Shown here one piece after another: positions 26,434 through 36,132 of a DNA stretch of 64,000 nt. Position numbers and translations under genes: made by a program. The stretch's first letter is position 1. Every line of letters starts with the position of its first letter. The notes under the pieces are model-generated. The model saw only the letters and a list, made by a program, of their open reading frames with translations. It did not search any database and was not told the origin of the DNA. Origin of the DNA: JAYZDF01 sp036337945 (GTDB taxonomy: Bacteria; Myxococcota; Kuafuiibacteriia; Kuafuiibacteriales; Kuafuiibacteriaceae); assembly GCA_036337945.1 (NCBI GenBank), contig JAYZDF010000124.1, forward strand, positions 1 to 64,000. The letters are read 5' to 3'.

Positions 26434-26988
26434 ATGAGTAAAATAATCAGTCAATTCATTCAACAAGGGATTCAACGGGACTTACAATATGGCGAGCCAG
26501 TCAGGCGCGCAGCCGGTGTCGCAGCAATGTTTGCTGTGACCCAACCGCAGATGACACAAGCGGCCGGATACCCTGGAAGCGATAGCTACCAGGCGCCCAG
26601 CCAAAGCCGTGTGAACCTCAACGTACCACGTCGAGGAACATTTGCATCTGATGAGTTCAAATCGTTTCCGAAGATGCCTTCTCAGGCTCAACCAAGCGCC
26701 GAGAAGACAGGAAATGCGCTCGAAAACTTCGCGAAGAGAATCGGCGCAAACGTTCGAACTCGTCGAACAGATATCAAACCCGGAAATTACGCAGGTAAAT
26801 ATACACGCGACAATACCGACGGTATCAAAAACGAAGTTCAGAAACACTTCCGTGTTCCTAACTTTTTCCGCTCAGGCGTAAACAGTGGGCACGAACAGAG
26901 AGATATTGGAACCGCAGGTCCAAAGGCAGATACGAAGTCAGCGAATTTCAATCGCTACGAACCTGCTCCTCAGGCTCCAATAGAGTAA
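26434..26988 (+). CDS. Unknown low-complexity protein
   Basis: 184 aa, with ribosome-site GAGGG shortly upstream of ATG 26434. It is rich in Q, P, S, R and N with little predicted structure. A hydrophobic stretch AAGVAAMFAVTQ near residues 26-37 is too short for a sure membrane span. The next gene (27091) likewise begins with a Ser/Gln-rich unstructured leader, so the two may function together. No family recognised. Confidence 0.6.
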   Translation: MSKIISQFIQQGIQRDLQYGEPVRRAAGVAAMFAVTQPQMTQAAGYPGSDSYQAPSQSRVNLNVPRRGTFASDEFKSFPKMPSQAQPSAEKTGNALENFAKRIGANVRTRRTDIKPGNYAGKYTRDNTDGIKNEVQKHFRVPNFFRSGVNSGHEQRDIGTAGPKADTKSANFNRYEPAPQAPIE

Positions 26989-27005
26989 ACAAGAGAGAGT
27001 AAAGT

Positions 27006-27050
27006 GGGGAGAGAGCGGCCCATTACGGTTCGCTCTTCCCTCTCCATTTT
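27006..27050 (+). terminator. Hairpin with T-run between 26434 gene and the flavoenzyme
   Basis: GGGGAGAGAGCG (27006-27017) pairs with CGCTCTTCCCTC (27031-27042) with one mismatch and two G-T pairs, and TTTT follows at 27047-27050. It may terminate or attenuate transcription into the flavoprotein gene. Confidence 0.45.
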
Positions 27051-27090
27051 CCAATAACGTTTTGTCATATAGGCAAATTAGGAAGTAGTC

Positions 27091-28905
27091 ATGCTATCCA
27101 CAAACAAGGTCATAAACGCAGGTCAAAATCCTTACCGAAACGATAAATCGGTTCCAACTGCTCAATCAGCGGCGTCGTCGATAGAGAGCAATATTTGTAA
27201 GGATTCCTTCTCCAAAAAAGAGAAAGATTTGGGCGCTCCGCCTCTTCAGGTTCCCAAAGGTCAAACGAAGACTTTTGTTGGTCGAGCGAATGTATCAAGA
27301 GCTCGGAAACGAGCAGGTGCGCCAGCGTGGCTACAAAAGCTAGAGCGACAATTCGCTAACCTGCCTGGCCTCCCAGAAGTCATTCGGCCCAACATCCCGC
27401 AGGTCAAAGAACCCGTCAATCCACAAGACCCCAAGACTCTTCCGGAAGGGGTTGAGAAAAAGGCGCTGATTGTCGGCGGCGGAATCGCCGGGCTCAGCAC
27501 AGCTCTTGAGCTCGCAGATCGCGGTTACTCAGTCACGATTCGCGAAGCTTCAAACGTGCTGGGCGGTCGACTCGACACTCGTCAAAAAGAAACCGATGCA
27601 GGAACATTCGCGGTGGAGCATGGCCTTCACATGTGGTTCGACAATTATCACGTATTCCGAGAAATTCGTGACCGACTTGATATCAACGACGAATTCCGCG
27701 GATACAAGGAAGTGCACTTCCAATTTCGGACCTATAAGCCCGAGACCTTGAAGAGTGCTCCTCCAATTTATCCAATCAATCTATTGCGGTTGCTTCAGCG
27801 GTCTCCAAACATGAACTTACTTGATGGCCTCGCAAACACCTTCGGCTTGCTCGACGTCATGAACTACAATCACGACAAAACATTCGAGAAGTACGACAAC
27901 ATGAGTGTCGAAGAATGGATAAAAGAAAAAGGCATCACGAAGAAGTTTTATGAATTATTCATTCAACCCGCCGCGAGTGTGACACTCAATGACCCATCGA
28001 AAATGAGTGCTGCTGAAATGATTCAAATGATGCACGAATATTTCGTTGGACAACCTCGCGCCATGGACCGCGAAGTCGTCAACAACGACCATTACCGTTC
28101 GGTCATCGGCCCGTGGGAAAAAGAACTCAAGCGACTCGGCGTCACCATCGAAACCGGGGCTCCAGTACGCGGTCTAGAAATCAAAGACGGAAAAATCGTC
28201 GGTGAAAAAGGGAAGAACGAGAATTTCGACTGGGTTGTCATGGCCACCGAGCCAAAAGCAACAAAGAAAATCCTCGCGAAATCAGTTGCAAGCGACGAGG
28301 ACTCTGTCCCGGCATTGCAGAGCGCACAAAAAATCGTTGAGCCAATGAAGTCTGCACCTCCATTTTCGGTGCTTCGCGTGTGGCTCGACAAACAAACCAA
28401 TCCAGACCGACCAGATGTGATTGAACCACCTCAACACGAGCCAATCAATCTTGTCGCTCAGTTTCATCTATTAGAGAATGAGTCTGCGGATTGGGCAAAG
28501 AAGACCAATGGGTCAGTCCTTGAGCTTCACCTCTACAACACGCCAGAATACGCTGGGAAATCGAAAGAAGAAATCTGGAAAGATGTTCAACCCACATTTT
28601 TGGAGCTATTGCCTGAACTAAAGGACGCTAAAGTCCTAGGCAGCACAATCACTCGTGGCGACAACTTCACCTCTTACGAACCAGGTCAAGCTACGGCTCG
28701 ACCCATGGCGGACTCTCTGATGGAATCCGGAAAAGTCGAGAACCTGGCCTTCGCAGGTGACTGGGTCAATACCGATTACCCGTGTGCACTGATGGAACGA
28801 GCGGTCGCAACCGGACGCGAAGCTGCAAACGCACTTTTGGTCCGCGATGGAGTACAACAAGTTCCCGTTCCCTTCACACGAAAATACGGACCAGGATTCT
28901 TCTAG
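27091..28905 (+). CDS. FAD-dependent carotenoid-desaturase/amine-oxidase-like flavoenzyme
   Basis: 604 aa. A basic, low-complexity leader of about 120 residues precedes a Rossmann FAD-binding motif KALIVGGGIAGLSTALELADRGYSV (GxGxxG at 129-134). Typical later blocks include GGRLDTR, VEHGLHMWF, PWEKELKRLGV and the C-terminal FAD loop NLAFAGDWVNTDYPCALMERAVATGREAAN. These match the zeta-carotene/isorenieratene-type (CrtU/ZDS-like) branch of the amine-oxidase fold. No other carotenoid gene is nearby, so the substrate is uncertain. The long N-terminal extension is unusual. Confidence 0.7.
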   Translation: MLSTNKVINAGQNPYRNDKSVPTAQSAASSIESNICKDSFSKKEKDLGAPPLQVPKGQTKTFVGRANVSRARKRAGAPAWLQKLERQFANLPGLPEVIRPNIPQVKEPVNPQDPKTLPEGVEKKALIVGGGIAGLSTALELADRGYSVTIREASNVLGGRLDTRQKETDAGTFAVEHGLHMWFDNYHVFREIRDRLDINDEFRGYKEVHFQFRTYKPETLKSAPPIYPINLLRLLQRSPNMNLLDGLANTFGLLDVMNYNHDKTFEKYDNMSVEEWIKEKGITKKFYELFIQPAASVTLNDPSKMSAAEMIQMMHEYFVGQPRAMDREVVNNDHYRSVIGPWEKELKRLGVTIETGAPVRGLEIKDGKIVGEKGKNENFDWVVMATEPKATKKILAKSVASDEDSVPALQSAQKIVEPMKSAPPFSVLRVWLDKQTNPDRPDVIEPPQHEPINLVAQFHLLENESADWAKKTNGSVLELHLYNTPEYAGKSKEEIWKDVQPTFLELLPELKDAKVLGSTITRGDNFTSYEPGQATARPMADSLMESGKVENLAFAGDWVNTDYPCALMERAVATGREAANALLVRDGVQQVPVPFTRKYGPGFF

Positions 28906-28927
28906 GCTCCAATCCTTTCGCAGCAAC

Positions 28928-28972
28928 GCAGCAACCCTGGTGATTCAGAGGACTGATTCACCAGTTTGCTGC
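28928..28972 (+). terminator. Long hairpin after the flavoenzyme gene
   Basis: GCAGCAA (28928-28934) and CTGGTGA (28937-28943) pair with TCACCAG (28958-28964) and TTGCTGC (28966-28972); an inner TCAG-AGGA-CTGA stem extends it. No T-tract follows, so it may be a stop structure or an RNA-stability element. Confidence 0.45.
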
Positions 28973-29148
28973 CTGAAGATTCTCGATTCGACGGAGGCTT
29001 CGTATGCGACAAATCCCCGAGGCTAACCCTCGTCCTCGTGGTTTCACTCCAAAAACCTATGGTGCGTCTTCTATCTCTTGGCAGATAATTGGTTAGAAGC
29101 GACCACAAAGTAAGATTCAAAACGTGTTAGCTTGGAGATATCTACTCC

Positions 29149-29889
29149 ATGACCGATTTCACCGTTGAACTCACGAATGCTCACAAGCAATACGAACTCG
29201 GAACTCAGAACGTCCCGGTCCTAAACGAACTCAAATTCCGCCTCAAAACGGGTGAAATCTGTGCGGTCATGGGCCCTTCGGGAGTGGGCAAAAGCACTTT
29301 ACTGAATATCATCTCCGGCCTCGAGACGCTGAGTTCCGGCGAACTATACGTCTGCGGACGTGACCTGAGTGCAGCAAGCGAACGGGAGCGAACTCTGATC
29401 AGAAGAAACGATATCGGTGTCATTTATCAATTCTTCAATTTAGTGCCGAATCTTACCGTCAGAGAGAATATCGAACTTCCGTATCTCATCAACGAAGAGC
29501 CTCCTGACCCGAAAGCGGTCAACGCATGTATTGACCTTCTCGGATTGAAAAGCCGCACAGAGCATTACCCTTCGCAACTTTCAGGTGGAGAGCAGCAGCT
29601 TGTCACTATCGCAAGAGCTATCGTTCGCAGCCCGAGGGTCATTCTTGCCGACGAACCAACCGGAAACCTCAACGTAGCTACCGGACGTCGCGTTATGAAA
29701 AGACTTGTAGAACTGACCCGTGAACGCGGTACCAGCCTGCTCCTGGTCACACATAATCCAGAAGATGCCGCCCTCGCCGACCGCGTGGTATTCATGATCG
29801 ACGGGACAATTGATCAGACCGTGTATCTCGAAGGCGCTGACGTTTCTATTAGTGCAATTCACGATAAGCTTAGCAGTTTGGAGATCTAA
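29149..29889 (+). CDS. ABC transporter ATP-binding protein (MacB/LolD family)
   Basis: 246 aa with GGAG upstream. Walker A GPSGVGKST, signature LSGGEQQ, Walker B VILADEPTGNL and switch His (LLVTHN) are all present; the Q-loop is YQFFNLVPNLT. Length and the EPTGNL motif place it among LolD/MacB/FtsE-type ATPases that drive mechanotransmission-type transport. Coupled to the permease that begins 2 bases after its stop. Confidence 0.9.
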   Translation: MTDFTVELTNAHKQYELGTQNVPVLNELKFRLKTGEICAVMGPSGVGKSTLLNIISGLETLSSGELYVCGRDLSAASERERTLIRRNDIGVIYQFFNLVPNLTVRENIELPYLINEEPPDPKAVNACIDLLGLKSRTEHYPSQLSGGEQQLVTIARAIVRSPRVILADEPTGNLNVATGRRVMKRLVELTRERGTSLLLVTHNPEDAALADRVVFMIDGTIDQTVYLEGADVSISAIHDKLSSLEI

Positions 29890-29891
29890 TC

Positions 29892-31964
29892 TTGCGATTC
29901 GAATTCACAATGGCGCTCAAGAACCTGTGGACCGATAAGTTCAGTACCTTTTGCGCCATTCTTGGTATCATGCTGGGAACTGCCATCGTCGATGTCGTTC
30001 TTATCATCGACCAAAGTACGACCCAGACCGAAATACGCCAGGCTCGCCACAATCAACATCTCTCGGTGGGTTTAGTGCCCACTGTAAAATTTCGAGGTGT
30101 GCTCGCTGATGGCAGCTTCACGAAGCCTTCGACGGCCGACGAGGAAACTCAAGAAGACTACGAAATTATGAGGGCGGCCATTCGCGCAGGCGCGCTGGGG
30201 GCTTTCGCAGTCGGCGCGCTCATTGTATTTTTTACATTCTCGGTGGTTGTTGAACGGCGAAAGCGAGTTCTGGCCCTCTTGAACAGTATCGGAGGCACAC
30301 GCAGTCAACTTATTCGTATCCTCGTTATCGAAGCGATTTTGATAGGCCTGGTGGGTAGTCTTTTGGGCTTAGTGACGGCATTCCCACTCAGCGCCATTGC
30401 CGCAATTAACGGTATTACAACAACTGGGCGAACCGTGATCAACCGTTTATGGATTCCTTATTCACAACTTGGTCTCGTCAGCATCATCGCAACGATTAGC
30501 GCGTTACTGGCGGTTCTTCGACCCATGTGGTCCATAAGAAAGCTTGATATCTGTCATCACCTTAGCCCAAGATATTTGGCCTCGCAGCAAAACTCGTATC
30601 TAGAACGTCAGTCCGCCGTTTCACTGTTGGCGCTACCTTTGGGCGCATTGGCCTATCTTCTGTTTCGACCTTTCCTTAGAAGCCAACTCACATCGCTCAA
30701 CTTCTTCTTGGTTGAAGTAATTTTGTTATGTCTCGTATTCATCGCCGGGCTATGGCTGGTTCCTGAAGTCGTCTCATTACTTGGGAAATTCACTCGTAAA
30801 ATAATCCTACAAAAAGCGAAGGCCTCAGATTTCTTAGTCCTACGAAGAATTGAAACCCAAGGCCGCGATGTCGCTTGGTCTATTTCCGCGGTCATGCTGG
30901 TGTTCGGAACCTTGCTGGGGCTTCACCTGATGGTCCTGTCACTCAAAAACGAAGTGAGGGACTGGGCACACAATGCGACTGACCCCTATTGGTTTGTTTA
31001 TTCAAGAAACTCTTGGGCCGACCCGGCCGAATATTTACCAAGCACATCCGACTCTGTATTTGTCGCTCGTCTTTCTCAGCGAACACCTTGGCCAAATTCT
31101 GTCTTATCCATTTCGAAGGACGATATCGTCGAACTAGCGAAAAGGTCTAAAAGAGAAGACTTGCGACATCTCGCTGATGCGTTTGAGCCAGGAACGGTGT
31201 TGCTCTCCACAATGCTGGCGAAGCGATATGAGCTTGAGAAAAATGACTTTCTTGAAATCACGTCGTCCGAGAGAAAACGACGCTTTCGAGTCATCGGAGT
31301 CAGCGACGAACTCGGCTACGTTCCAACCGTTGGGCCATATCGCAATGGGCGTACCTATGCGCTCATCAACTCGGCGGAACATGACTTCATTCAGACCTAT
31401 GCAGCCCCCCCAGGGAAGGCGCTCATCATCTCTGACCCAACTAACCTATTACGAAGCAAAAATGATTGGTCTTTTGGGATGAGAAAACTCGCCAGAACTC
31501 CGGGCGTTTTCTCTATTTCGGGAGAACAATTCGGCCGTATACGAGCAGAACAAACTGAAAACGATTTTCTCATTTTCGATTGGCTCTTGGCATTTACATG
31601 CCTTCTTGCCGGGATTGGTATCGCAAACCAAATGACACTCAGCGCGCACGTACGAAGAGCCGAAATAGCCCTCTTTGGCACTCTGGGCATGACTACTGCA
31701 CAAATCGCCCGCATGTTCGTGTTCGAAGGACTCATCATCGGCCTTTTTGGCGGACTGTTTGCGATTGTTCTGGGCGTGCCCCTGGGCAAAACAGCCGTAG
31801 ATACGCTCGAGTCGTTATCGGCGTTTGCGCTAAGGTTAGAACTACAGGGTGGACTTTTTCTGTTCGTCCTTTTTGGTTCCGCTATTCTTTCTGTCCTCGC
31901 GTCTGCGATACCGGCATCACGAATTGGGAAATCCGGTAAGCAACGGCAAAGGTATTCAGACTAG
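29892..31964 (+). CDS. ABC transporter permease, FtsX/MacB-like fused form
   Basis: 690 aa from TTG 29892. TM1 (FCAILGIMLGTAIVDVVLII) is followed by a short periplasmic region, then three TMs (AFAVGALIVFFTFSVV, LVIEAILIGLVGSLLGL, LVSIIATISALLAV). A second half repeats the pattern with FtsX-like spans near residues 560-680. Such 8-TM fused permeases work as a dimer with the MacB/LolD ATPase above. The first periplasmic insert is only about 60 residues, much shorter than in MacB (about 200), so no accessory-protein binding domain is obvious. Substrate unknown, possibly a lipoprotein or lipid. Confidence 0.8.
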   Translation: MRFEFTMALKNLWTDKFSTFCAILGIMLGTAIVDVVLIIDQSTTQTEIRQARHNQHLSVGLVPTVKFRGVLADGSFTKPSTADEETQEDYEIMRAAIRAGALGAFAVGALIVFFTFSVVVERRKRVLALLNSIGGTRSQLIRILVIEAILIGLVGSLLGLVTAFPLSAIAAINGITTTGRTVINRLWIPYSQLGLVSIIATISALLAVLRPMWSIRKLDICHHLSPRYLASQQNSYLERQSAVSLLALPLGALAYLLFRPFLRSQLTSLNFFLVEVILLCLVFIAGLWLVPEVVSLLGKFTRKIILQKAKASDFLVLRRIETQGRDVAWSISAVMLVFGTLLGLHLMVLSLKNEVRDWAHNATDPYWFVYSRNSWADPAEYLPSTSDSVFVARLSQRTPWPNSVLSISKDDIVELAKRSKREDLRHLADAFEPGTVLLSTMLAKRYELEKNDFLEITSSERKRRFRVIGVSDELGYVPTVGPYRNGRTYALINSAEHDFIQTYAAPPGKALIISDPTNLLRSKNDWSFGMRKLARTPGVFSISGEQFGRIRAEQTENDFLIFDWLLAFTCLLAGIGIANQMTLSAHVRRAEIALFGTLGMTTAQIARMFVFEGLIIGLFGGLFAIVLGVPLGKTAVDTLESLSAFALRLELQGGLFLFVLFGSAILSVLASAIPASRIGKSGKQRQRYSD

Positions 31965-31977
31965 ACAACGCCAGCCA

Positions 31978-33096
31978 CTAGTTCTTTGAGTCGGAATTCA
32001 GCTCTTCAGACAGTCCAGAAATCGAGCGTACGTGCAAATCTCGCTGCGGGAACGGAATCTCGATAGAGTTATCTGCGAATGCTTTGTAGATAGAGGTATT
32101 CAATCGGTCGACCGCGAGCCCTAATTCAGCAGGCTTCGCTATCCAGCAAAGTAATTCACAATCTAGACTTGAATCACCGAACGCTCGAAATCGCATTTCA
32201 GGGATTGGCTCGTTGGCGACTAGAGGCTCTTGCTTGGCAACATCAATCAGAACAGAGCGAACAAGATCAATATCAGAACCATAGGCAACACCAACGGGAA
32301 CTCTACAGCGAATTCTGTCCACGCCACGCGTCTCATTGACGATCATACCAGCCGCAATCACGGAATTGGGCACGGTGATTTCAATATCGTCGCGAGTCAA
32401 AATCCGAGTAGAACGCAAACCAATATGACGAACCATTCCGCGATGCTGATCGCCAAGAACAACGAAATCGCCGACTCGATACGGAGCATCGGCGATAATG
32501 AAAACACCAGCGAATAAGTTGGCCAAGGTATCTCGAGCCGCAAAGCCCACGGCAATACCGACAACACCCGCGGAGGCGAGCCAGCCGGTCGCGTCGAAGT
32601 TCCAAACCTCGATAAAGGCATAGACCCCGCCGAGAAAAATAATGAGCTTGCCGAGATTTTCAAACAGAGGAAAGGTCGCCGGCTGAATGAACGAGAAACG
32701 AGTTTTGTGATTCCTCGCGGCCTCCAGCAAGATATGATTCATCTGCAAAAAGAAGGAAAACCAAAGAACTGTAACTATCGAACCTATCAAGCGTCGAAGA
32801 GCGCTTCTACTTGAATCCTCGATGTCCAATTGTTCGAGAGCGAACAGACCTCCGACCAGGATAACGGTCCAGACCAAAGGTTTCTGAAATTTTTTGATAA
32901 TTTGGTCATCCAGATTGGATTTGGTCAAGGAAGCCCACTTCTGAAGAAACTTTGAGGCAAAAATATCAACAAAGGCTCCCACGAAGACAGAAAGTATCAA
33001 TATGCCACTCGCTCGAAACCACGAGCTGGCAATAAGTTCTTCGAAGAGCGATTTGACAGTTTCCAGCGACATCAGCGTAAACGCCTTATACGACAT
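31978..33096 (-). CDS. MscS-type mechanosensitive channel
   Basis: About 372 aa from ATG 33096 (33102 and 33072 are alternatives). Two to three N-terminal spans are followed by the pore helix and MscS core: GWLASAGVVGIAVGFAARDTLANLFAGVFI and the beta-domain YRVGDFVVLGDQHRGMVRHIGLRSTRILTRDDIEITVPNS. Strongly typical. Probably an emergency osmotic valve. Convergent with the ABC permease, stops 14 bases apart. Confidence 0.9.
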   Translation of the reverse strand: MSYKAFTLMSLETVKSLFEELIASSWFRASGILILSVFVGAFVDIFASKFLQKWASLTKSNLDDQIIKKFQKPLVWTVILVGGLFALEQLDIEDSSRSALRRLIGSIVTVLWFSFFLQMNHILLEAARNHKTRFSFIQPATFPLFENLGKLIIFLGGVYAFIEVWNFDATGWLASAGVVGIAVGFAARDTLANLFAGVFIIADAPYRVGDFVVLGDQHRGMVRHIGLRSTRILTRDDIEITVPNSVIAAGMIVNETRGVDRIRCRVPVGVAYGSDIDLVRSVLIDVAKQEPLVANEPIPEMRFRAFGDSSLDCELLCWIAKPAELGLAVDRLNTSIYKAFADNSIEIPFPQRDLHVRSISGLSEELNSDSKN

Positions 33097-33174
33097 CACC
33101 AAATGGAAATCATCCCAGGTTTGACCGGGATGAAGGATTTCTCTTGGCTAGCTAAACTCTGGGCTTTAGGCGTC

Positions 33175-34122
33175 TTACGTCGATATCTCTATGTTCAGCC
33201 AGTTATCGGGGCCATCAGGAACAATCCCGGTCGGATTGATGGTTGGATGACTCTGGTAATAGTGATTCTTTATATGCCCAAAATGAGTGGTTTCAGCCAC
33301 TTTGGGTAGGTCATAGATCATCTTGGTATACCGGCTCAGGTTGGGATAATCGCGGATTCTCCGGAAATTGCATTTGAAGTGGCCGTAGTACACAGGATCA
33401 AATCGAACGAGCGTGGTGAAGAGCCGAATATCAGCCTCGGTGAGCACGTCGCCGACTAAAAATTCTCGCCCTTCCAGGCGCTCTTCGAGCTGGTCTAAGG
33501 TACTAAAAACATCTCTGACCGCATCGCTGTAGGCTTCCTGCGTCGTGGCAAAGCCGGCTCGATACACGCCGTTGTTCACCGTGTGATAAACCAGCTCATT
33601 GATCTCATCAATTTCAGCTCGCAAGTTTTCCGGATACAAGTCGAGTTCGCGATTCACGCCATCGAGCTCATTCATTTCGTGATTGAACATACGAATGATT
33701 TCAGACGACTCATTATTGACAATGGTGCCGAGCTTTTTGTCCCAGAGCACAGGAACAGTCACACGGCCGGTGTAGGTCGCATTCGCGCTCGCGTAGACCT
33801 TCCAGAGATAGGGATGGCCAAAGAGATGATCTGTAGTTCCTTCTGCCTCCTGGCCAAACGTCCACCCTTGGTTGCCCATGTAGGCATCCACAACACTGAC
33901 GTCGATGTGAGGCTCTAGATTCTTCAAAGCACGGGTAATCAACGTGCGGTGCGCCCAGGGACAAGCGTAGGAGACATACAGGTGATAACGCTGACTCTCT
34001 ACGCCAAACCCATCATCGCTGACCGTAGAACGAAACCGTGCCGATTCTCGCTGAAACTTTCCGCCACTCGACTTGGTGTCGTACCATTGGTCGCTCCATT
34101 TACCCTCAACAAGTAAACCCAT
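33175..34122 (-). CDS. yqjG: Glutathionyl-hydroquinone reductase (Xi-class GST, YqjG-like)
   Basis: 315 aa. The catalytic motif YACPWAH and downstream WTFG, TYTGRVTVPVLWD, IVNNESSEIIRMFN are hallmarks of the ECM4/YqjG family; length fits. It reduces glutathionyl-hydroquinones to hydroquinones in the cytoplasm. Divergently spaced from the sugar dehydrogenase only by a short gap; the 34122 start has no strong ribosome site but an ATG and the conserved N-terminus fit. Confidence 0.88.
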   Translation of the reverse strand: MGLLVEGKWSDQWYDTKSSGGKFQRESARFRSTVSDDGFGVESQRYHLYVSYACPWAHRTLITRALKNLEPHIDVSVVDAYMGNQGWTFGQEAEGTTDHLFGHPYLWKVYASANATYTGRVTVPVLWDKKLGTIVNNESSEIIRMFNHEMNELDGVNRELDLYPENLRAEIDEINELVYHTVNNGVYRAGFATTQEAYSDAVRDVFSTLDQLEERLEGREFLVGDVLTEADIRLFTTLVRFDPVYYGHFKCNFRRIRDYPNLSRYTKMIYDLPKVAETTHFGHIKNHYYQSHPTINPTGIVPDGPDNWLNIEIST

Positions 34123-34170
34123 ATGAGGGGGATGGAACCTGCGAGAGCATTTGACAAGGTTTTTGTCTAT

Positions 34171-35448
34171 TTATCCGGGATTTTTGGGGTTTATTTTATA
34201 CACGACCCCATCTCGAAACGCACCCACGTACACATTACCCTGGCTATCTTTCGCGAAGGTCGACGGCAAAATGGGATATCTTCCGAGCGCGAAGGCTTTC
34301 GCTTTTTGTCCAACTTTGCTGGGCAATGCAAGCGCCCATAGTCTCCCACTGAGAAAATCTCCGAACACATACTTATCCGTCAACGCTCCACCGGTTTTCG
34401 AGCTCACGACAAAGCCGCCGGTAATGGACCCACCATCGGCGCGACCGTATTCGTAGATTGGGTCAACCAGGTCGTCAGAGGAACAATTCGATTTCGGTGA
34501 AAAGCAGTGGAATCCTTCTTTCGTCTTCCAGCCTCCATTGTCACCAGAGCTAATCACGGAAATTTCTTCGTATGCATTTTGACCGACATCCGCGACGAGC
34601 AAACGCCCCTGGGGAGTAAAGCTATACTTCCAAGGATTACGCAGACCGAGTGCCCAAATCTCCGGCAAGAACTCTGAGCGACCCACAAACGGATTGTCTT
34701 TTGGAACCACGTATCCACCTTTTTGTTTCGACACTTTCGAAACGTCGAGCCTGAGCATCTTGCCCAATAAGGACTTTGGATTTTGTCCGTGGTTATGCGG
34801 GTCATCTGCCCAGCCACCGTCCCCGAGTCCCACATACAGCATGCCGTCGGGACCAAAAGCCAGCTGTCCAGCATTATGATTGGCGTAGGGTTGCTGAACC
34901 CGAATGACAGTATTAAGTTCATCGACTTCACCGAGAACTCGTTTCATGGTCGGCCTGTTCTGCAGGGCCGCGACCTGAGTCCAGTCCTTGCCATTATCCC
35001 GAATGGTCTCGTTGATGAAAAAGCGGCCGTTAGATGCAAACTGCGGGTCAAAGGCCAAGCCCAAGAGTCCCTGTTCGGAGGCAAAAAGAACTTTCCGATC
35101 AAACCAAAGCCCCGTCTTTTTCGTTTTGAGGTCGACCCACTTTGCCTTTCCGGATTTCTCGAGGACCACCAGCAAATCGGGCTGGCCGGGAACAAATTGT
35201 AAATCAGTGATCTGAATAAAGCCGTCGGCCGCAACCGTCAGTTTGACATCAATTTTTTCGCGCTTCGCATCGAGTTCGTCAAAAACTGGTCGAAATGCCG
35301 CTGTTTGTGCCAGGGCCGGCTGGTAACTCGGCTCAAACATCGAGAGGAGTGTCGCCCGTCCCCAGTTTTTGACCGTAGGATTGAACATACTCAAACCAAC
35401 GAGCCCAATTACGGCGATGAGAACCAGCGTCACTTTTCGAGCACTCAT
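34171..35448 (-). CDS. PQQ-dependent soluble aldose dehydrogenase-like beta-propeller
   Basis: 425 aa with an N-terminal membrane-spanning or signal segment (VTLVLIAVIGLVGLSMF). The propeller carries GLLGLAFDPQF, NHNAGQLAFGPDGMLYVGLGDGG, LLGKMLRLDV, EIWALGLRNPWKYSF, VADVGQNAYEEI and YGRADGGSITGGFV, as in YliI/GDH-type aldose dehydrogenases and Hedgehog-interacting-protein-like propellers. The His in PYANHNAGQ and the GLRNPW arginine fit the PQQ site. Likely exported, oxidising aldoses with quinone acceptor; no PQQ synthesis genes are here. Confidence 0.82.
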   Translation of the reverse strand: MSARKVTLVLIAVIGLVGLSMFNPTVKNWGRATLLSMFEPSYQPALAQTAAFRPVFDELDAKREKIDVKLTVAADGFIQITDLQFVPGQPDLLVVLEKSGKAKWVDLKTKKTGLWFDRKVLFASEQGLLGLAFDPQFASNGRFFINETIRDNGKDWTQVAALQNRPTMKRVLGEVDELNTVIRVQQPYANHNAGQLAFGPDGMLYVGLGDGGWADDPHNHGQNPKSLLGKMLRLDVSKVSKQKGGYVVPKDNPFVGRSEFLPEIWALGLRNPWKYSFTPQGRLLVADVGQNAYEEISVISSGDNGGWKTKEGFHCFSPKSNCSSDDLVDPIYEYGRADGGSITGGFVVSSKTGGALTDKYVFGDFLSGRLWALALPSKVGQKAKAFALGRYPILPSTFAKDSQGNVYVGAFRDGVVYKINPKNPG

Positions 35449-35574
35449 ACCCCTATCCTGACATCATCTGCAGTTTCTGCAAGACTGACTTGATCTGAAA
35501 CCCGCACATTCTATCATTTTGCACGACGCAGCCTATCACCCTACTCGTGAATCACTGGTAGAGATGCCTTGTCT

Positions 35575-36132
35575 TTATGGTATATTTCTCAAGCCTTTCG
35601 TCGGATTCGTAGTCATTCCCCAGTTTGGTCCTGCATTTGGAAGTCGAGCGAAACTTCCACCTTCCGGTGATTGCCCCTCTAGCCAGTCCACACAATCAAC
35701 TACCAAATCCGTCATATCATAAAGTGTGATTGCATCGTCGGATCCAACTCCGAAGCCTGAAATGGATGCACCAAGCTCAACCACGAAATATTCGCCAGGC
35801 GCAATCGTTGCAGAATCTGTCAAACGGTAAATCGCGTGCTCGGGGTTATCATCTCTAAATCCAAATCCTAGCACGTCGATAACTTCGGAACTTCGATTAT
35901 ATAATTCAACCCAATCCTCAGGTTCGCCTTTAGACGCCACTTCGTTGATAATAATCTCAGCATCTTGTCTCGTTTCGCAGGCTTTCGCACGCTCTACGTA
36001 TGGTCCAGCATCAATAAATGGCACATTGAGTTCGCGACGAGAAACTTCATCGAAGTCCTCGGCAACTCCTCCGAAACAAGCAGAAAACGCCACGACAATC
36101 GCGGCCGTGAATAGAAATTTATCACTGCTCAT
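35575..36132 (-). CDS. Lamin-tail domain (LTD) lipoprotein
   Basis: 185 aa. A signal peptide (MSSDKFLFTAAIVVAFSAC) ends in lipobox FSAC. The mature part has an LTD-like pattern: EIIINEVASKGEPEDWVELYNRSSEVIDVLG, FGFRDDN, GEYFVVELGA, DAITLYD and GQSPEGGSFARLPN. LTD domains in bacteria are linked to surface or nucleic-acid/sugar binding and often accompany nucleases. Its start overlaps the porin gene by 11 bases; it is the last gene of the five-gene operon. Confidence 0.65.
   Translation of the reverse strand: MSSDKFLFTAAIVVAFSACFGGVAEDFDEVSRRELNVPFIDAGPYVERAKACETRQDAEIIINEVASKGEPEDWVELYNRSSEVIDVLGFGFRDDNPEHAIYRLTDSATIAPGEYFVVELGASISGFGVGSDDAITLYDMTDLVVDCVDWLEGQSPEGGSFARLPNAGPNWGMTTNPTKGLRNIP

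Noticed and set aside
28928..28972. Long hairpin as a possible tRNA or small RNA gene
   Set aside because: No cloverleaf arms, no TTCGA box, no CCA end; simplest reading is a transcript-end or stability hairpin.
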